Of a stretch of DNA of 64,000 nucleotides, positions 60,999 through 64,000 are shown piece after piece. The notes under the pieces are model-generated. The model saw only the letters and a list, made by a program, of their open reading frames with translations, was not told the DNA's origin and made no database searches. The translations under genes were made by a program, and so were the position numbers. Within the stretch, counting starts at the first letter, position 1. Each line of letters starts with the position of its first letter. Origin of the DNA: Natribaculum breve (GTDB taxonomy: Archaea > Halobacteriota > Halobacteria > Halobacteriales > Natrialbaceae); contig NZ_CP095390.1 in the NCBI RefSeq assembly GCF_023008585.1, forward strand, positions 1-64,000, written 5' to 3'.

Positions 60999-61041
60999 GT
61001 TGATACTAATACCCAGATTCGACATGATCGTTGATACTAAT
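60999..61041. promoter_or_regulatory. direct repeats upstream of the second acs gene
   Basis: GTTGATACTAAT occurs at 60999-61010 and 61030-61041, a 31-bp period (about three helical turns). TACCCAGAT also occurs twice, near 60979 and 61010. These lie in the AT-rich 344-bp gap 60923-61266 before acs copy 2, which has several TATA-like words (ATATAATC near 61180). A regulator binding in tandem, perhaps the Bat-like protein, is plausible. Confidence 0.45.
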
Positions 61042-61266
61042 CTTCTAGGGTAGCGCAGTCGGTTTGGTCACGCCGTTCCGAGAAACCCCGCGTGGCGTCT
61101 GCCCTCTGGACGGGAAATCACGTCGAGATGTGGTCGTGGCCCACCTGGAATAAATAACTACAGATTAGAATATAGAAAATATAATCCTATCTGGGTGGAA
61201 ACGGGCGGCTATTTTGTACACCTAGATTCGGTGTTTACTATCATAATCCCACATGGAATGCATACC

Positions 61267-63255
<1,989 letters not shown>

Positions 63256-63310
63256 TCACCATCCGATTTTCGAGAACGCAAGACGACGACAACACACGAT
63301 TCGAACACAT

Positions 63311-63754
63311 ATGCCAGATAACAACACTCACGATTCGACTGACAAACGAGCCGAGACGGACGGCGGCGTGGCCGGACAGGCCGGCCAGGCCCACCGAAAC
63401 ACCGATTACCTCAGTTCGGAGGTGAACATCATAAATCCGAGCACGCCGTTCATGCGTGACCACCTGCGGGTGGTCTGGACGGGCTTTGTCATCTGGGTGC
63501 TCGCCGTCTTCGGACCAGTGACGCTGACGTACCTGGCGACCGACGCGATGACGACCCCGATGCCGGTGCTTGGCTTCCCGCTGCACTACTTCCTGGTCGC
63601 GTTCGGCGCACCGACCAGCGCGTTGATCCTCTCGTTCTGGTACTCGCGCAAGCGCGACGCGCTCGATGAGAAGTACGGCATCGACCACGCGACCGTCGAA
63701 GAGACCAGTCACGGCAGCGAGGCCGCCGCCACCGACGGAGGTGTCGACGAATGA
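63311..63754 (+). CDS. DUF4212 small subunit of a sodium:solute symporter
   Basis: A 147-aa protein with two transmembrane helices: FVIWVLAVFGPVTLTYLAT and LHYFLVAFGAPTSALILSFWYS. The motif FPLHYFLVAFGAPTSAL followed by WYSRKRDALDEKYGI is the DUF4212 hallmark. It pairs with the following symporter gene, overlapping it by 4 nt (ATGA). In haloarchaea this pair is usually near acs and takes up acetate or other monocarboxylates. Confidence 0.93.
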   Translation: MPDNNTHDSTDKRAETDGGVAGQAGQAHRNTDYLSSEVNIINPSTPFMRDHLRVVWTGFVIWVLAVFGPVTLTYLATDAMTTPMPVLGFPLHYFLVAFGAPTSALILSFWYSRKRDALDEKYGIDHATVEETSHGSEAAATDGGVDE

Positions 63755-64000
63755 CCGGAGTCCCGGTCGTTCCGCTGCAGGAGAGCCTCCTTCCCGAGTC
63801 GCTCAACATCTCGTTCAAGCTGCTCCCGTCTATCCTCGTGCTGGGGATGCTGGGGCTGTTCCTCGCCATCGGGTTCGTCTTCCGCGTGGCCGACACCGAG
63901 AACATGTGGGTCGCCGGCCGCTCGATCGGGAACGTCGAGAACGGGATGGCCATCGGTGCGAACTGGATGTCGGCCGCATCCTATCTCGGGATGGCGGCCT
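63751..64000 (+). CDS. sodium:solute symporter (SSS family), 5' part
   Basis: Only the first ~83 residues lie in the window. They show the first transmembrane helix (LPSILVLGMLGLFLAIGFVF) and the conserved start of TM2 (GRSIGNVENGMAIGANWMSAASYLGMA), which is the substrate/sodium-site region of ActP/PutP-type carriers. The ATG overlaps the DUF4212 stop. By context an acetate or monocarboxylate carrier. Confidence 0.9.
   Translation, partial: MTGVPVVPLQESLLPESLNISFKLLPSILVLGMLGLFLAIGFVFRVADTENMWVAGRSIGNVENGMAIGANWMSAASYLGMAA

Overview
The window is haloarchaeal chromosome, most likely from a Natrialbales-type organism. The evidence is GC-rich DNA, very acidic proteins, near-leaderless genes behind TATA boxes, an archaeal SRP RNA with the helix-8 GGAA loop, RNase P component 4, a digeranylgeranylglyceryl phosphate synthase, Bat- and PhiH1-type regulators, and a long Argonaute built like that of Natronobacterium gregoryi (OB-fold domain at the N-terminus).

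Left part (1-5.1 kb) is the end of an integrated plasmid or provirus: an Orc1/Cdc6 ATPase, a HicBA toxin-antitoxin pair, divergent PhiH1-like and PadR-like regulators around a palindromic operator, and a four-gene overlapping run ending in a tyrosine integrase. Right after the integrase lies a ~145 bp sequence (copy 1 at 5148) that recurs at 40629 in the same orientation. The ~35 kb between the copies is all accessory DNA, and core chromosome begins just beyond copy 2.

The island holds three blocks. (a) 5.4-11.5 kb: a tRNA array entirely on the minus strand, with 15 recognisable tRNAs, three tRNA-like genes lacking a normal D-arm, a 46-aa zinc-ribbon protein starting 2 nt after a tRNA, a strongly structured 71-nt non-coding RNA candidate, and a Ro60/TROVE-vWA protein embedded in the array. 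Ro proteins bind Y RNAs, some of which mimic tRNAs, so this looks like an archaeal Ro/Y-RNA/tRNA module. (b) 11.7-31 kb: a DNA methylase, an Mrr-type nuclease, a DUF234-type ATPase-nuclease, then a five-gene operon encoding (in transcription order) a catalytic Argonaute, a PLD nuclease fused to an ATPase, an AddB/RecC-like protein, a Cas4-like Fe-S nuclease and an AddA/RecB-like helicase-nuclease. I read the operon as a self-contained Argonaute plus RecBCD/AddAB-like system. (c) 31-40.8 kb: an AAA ATPase with a degenerate nuclease-like tail, a PD-(D/E)XK protein, and an McrBC system whose McrB carries EVE-like domains and has lost its 5' end to an IS630-type insertion, followed by a TnpB-less omega-RNA-like remnant.

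Right part (40.8-64 kb) is core chromosome: lipid and cysteine biosynthesis, an Hsp20, an AI-2E exporter, SRP RNA, MscS, YhbY and RNase P genes, two tandem copies of a [family 5 solute-binding-like protein + PAP2 membrane protein] cassette in which the binding protein is circularly permuted, and an acetate cluster (two acetyl-CoA synthetases, a Bat-like regulator with an integrase-like N-terminus, DUF4212 and a sodium:solute symporter). Three 100% identical copies of a 78-bp palindromic MITE-like element are scattered here, which implies recent movement.
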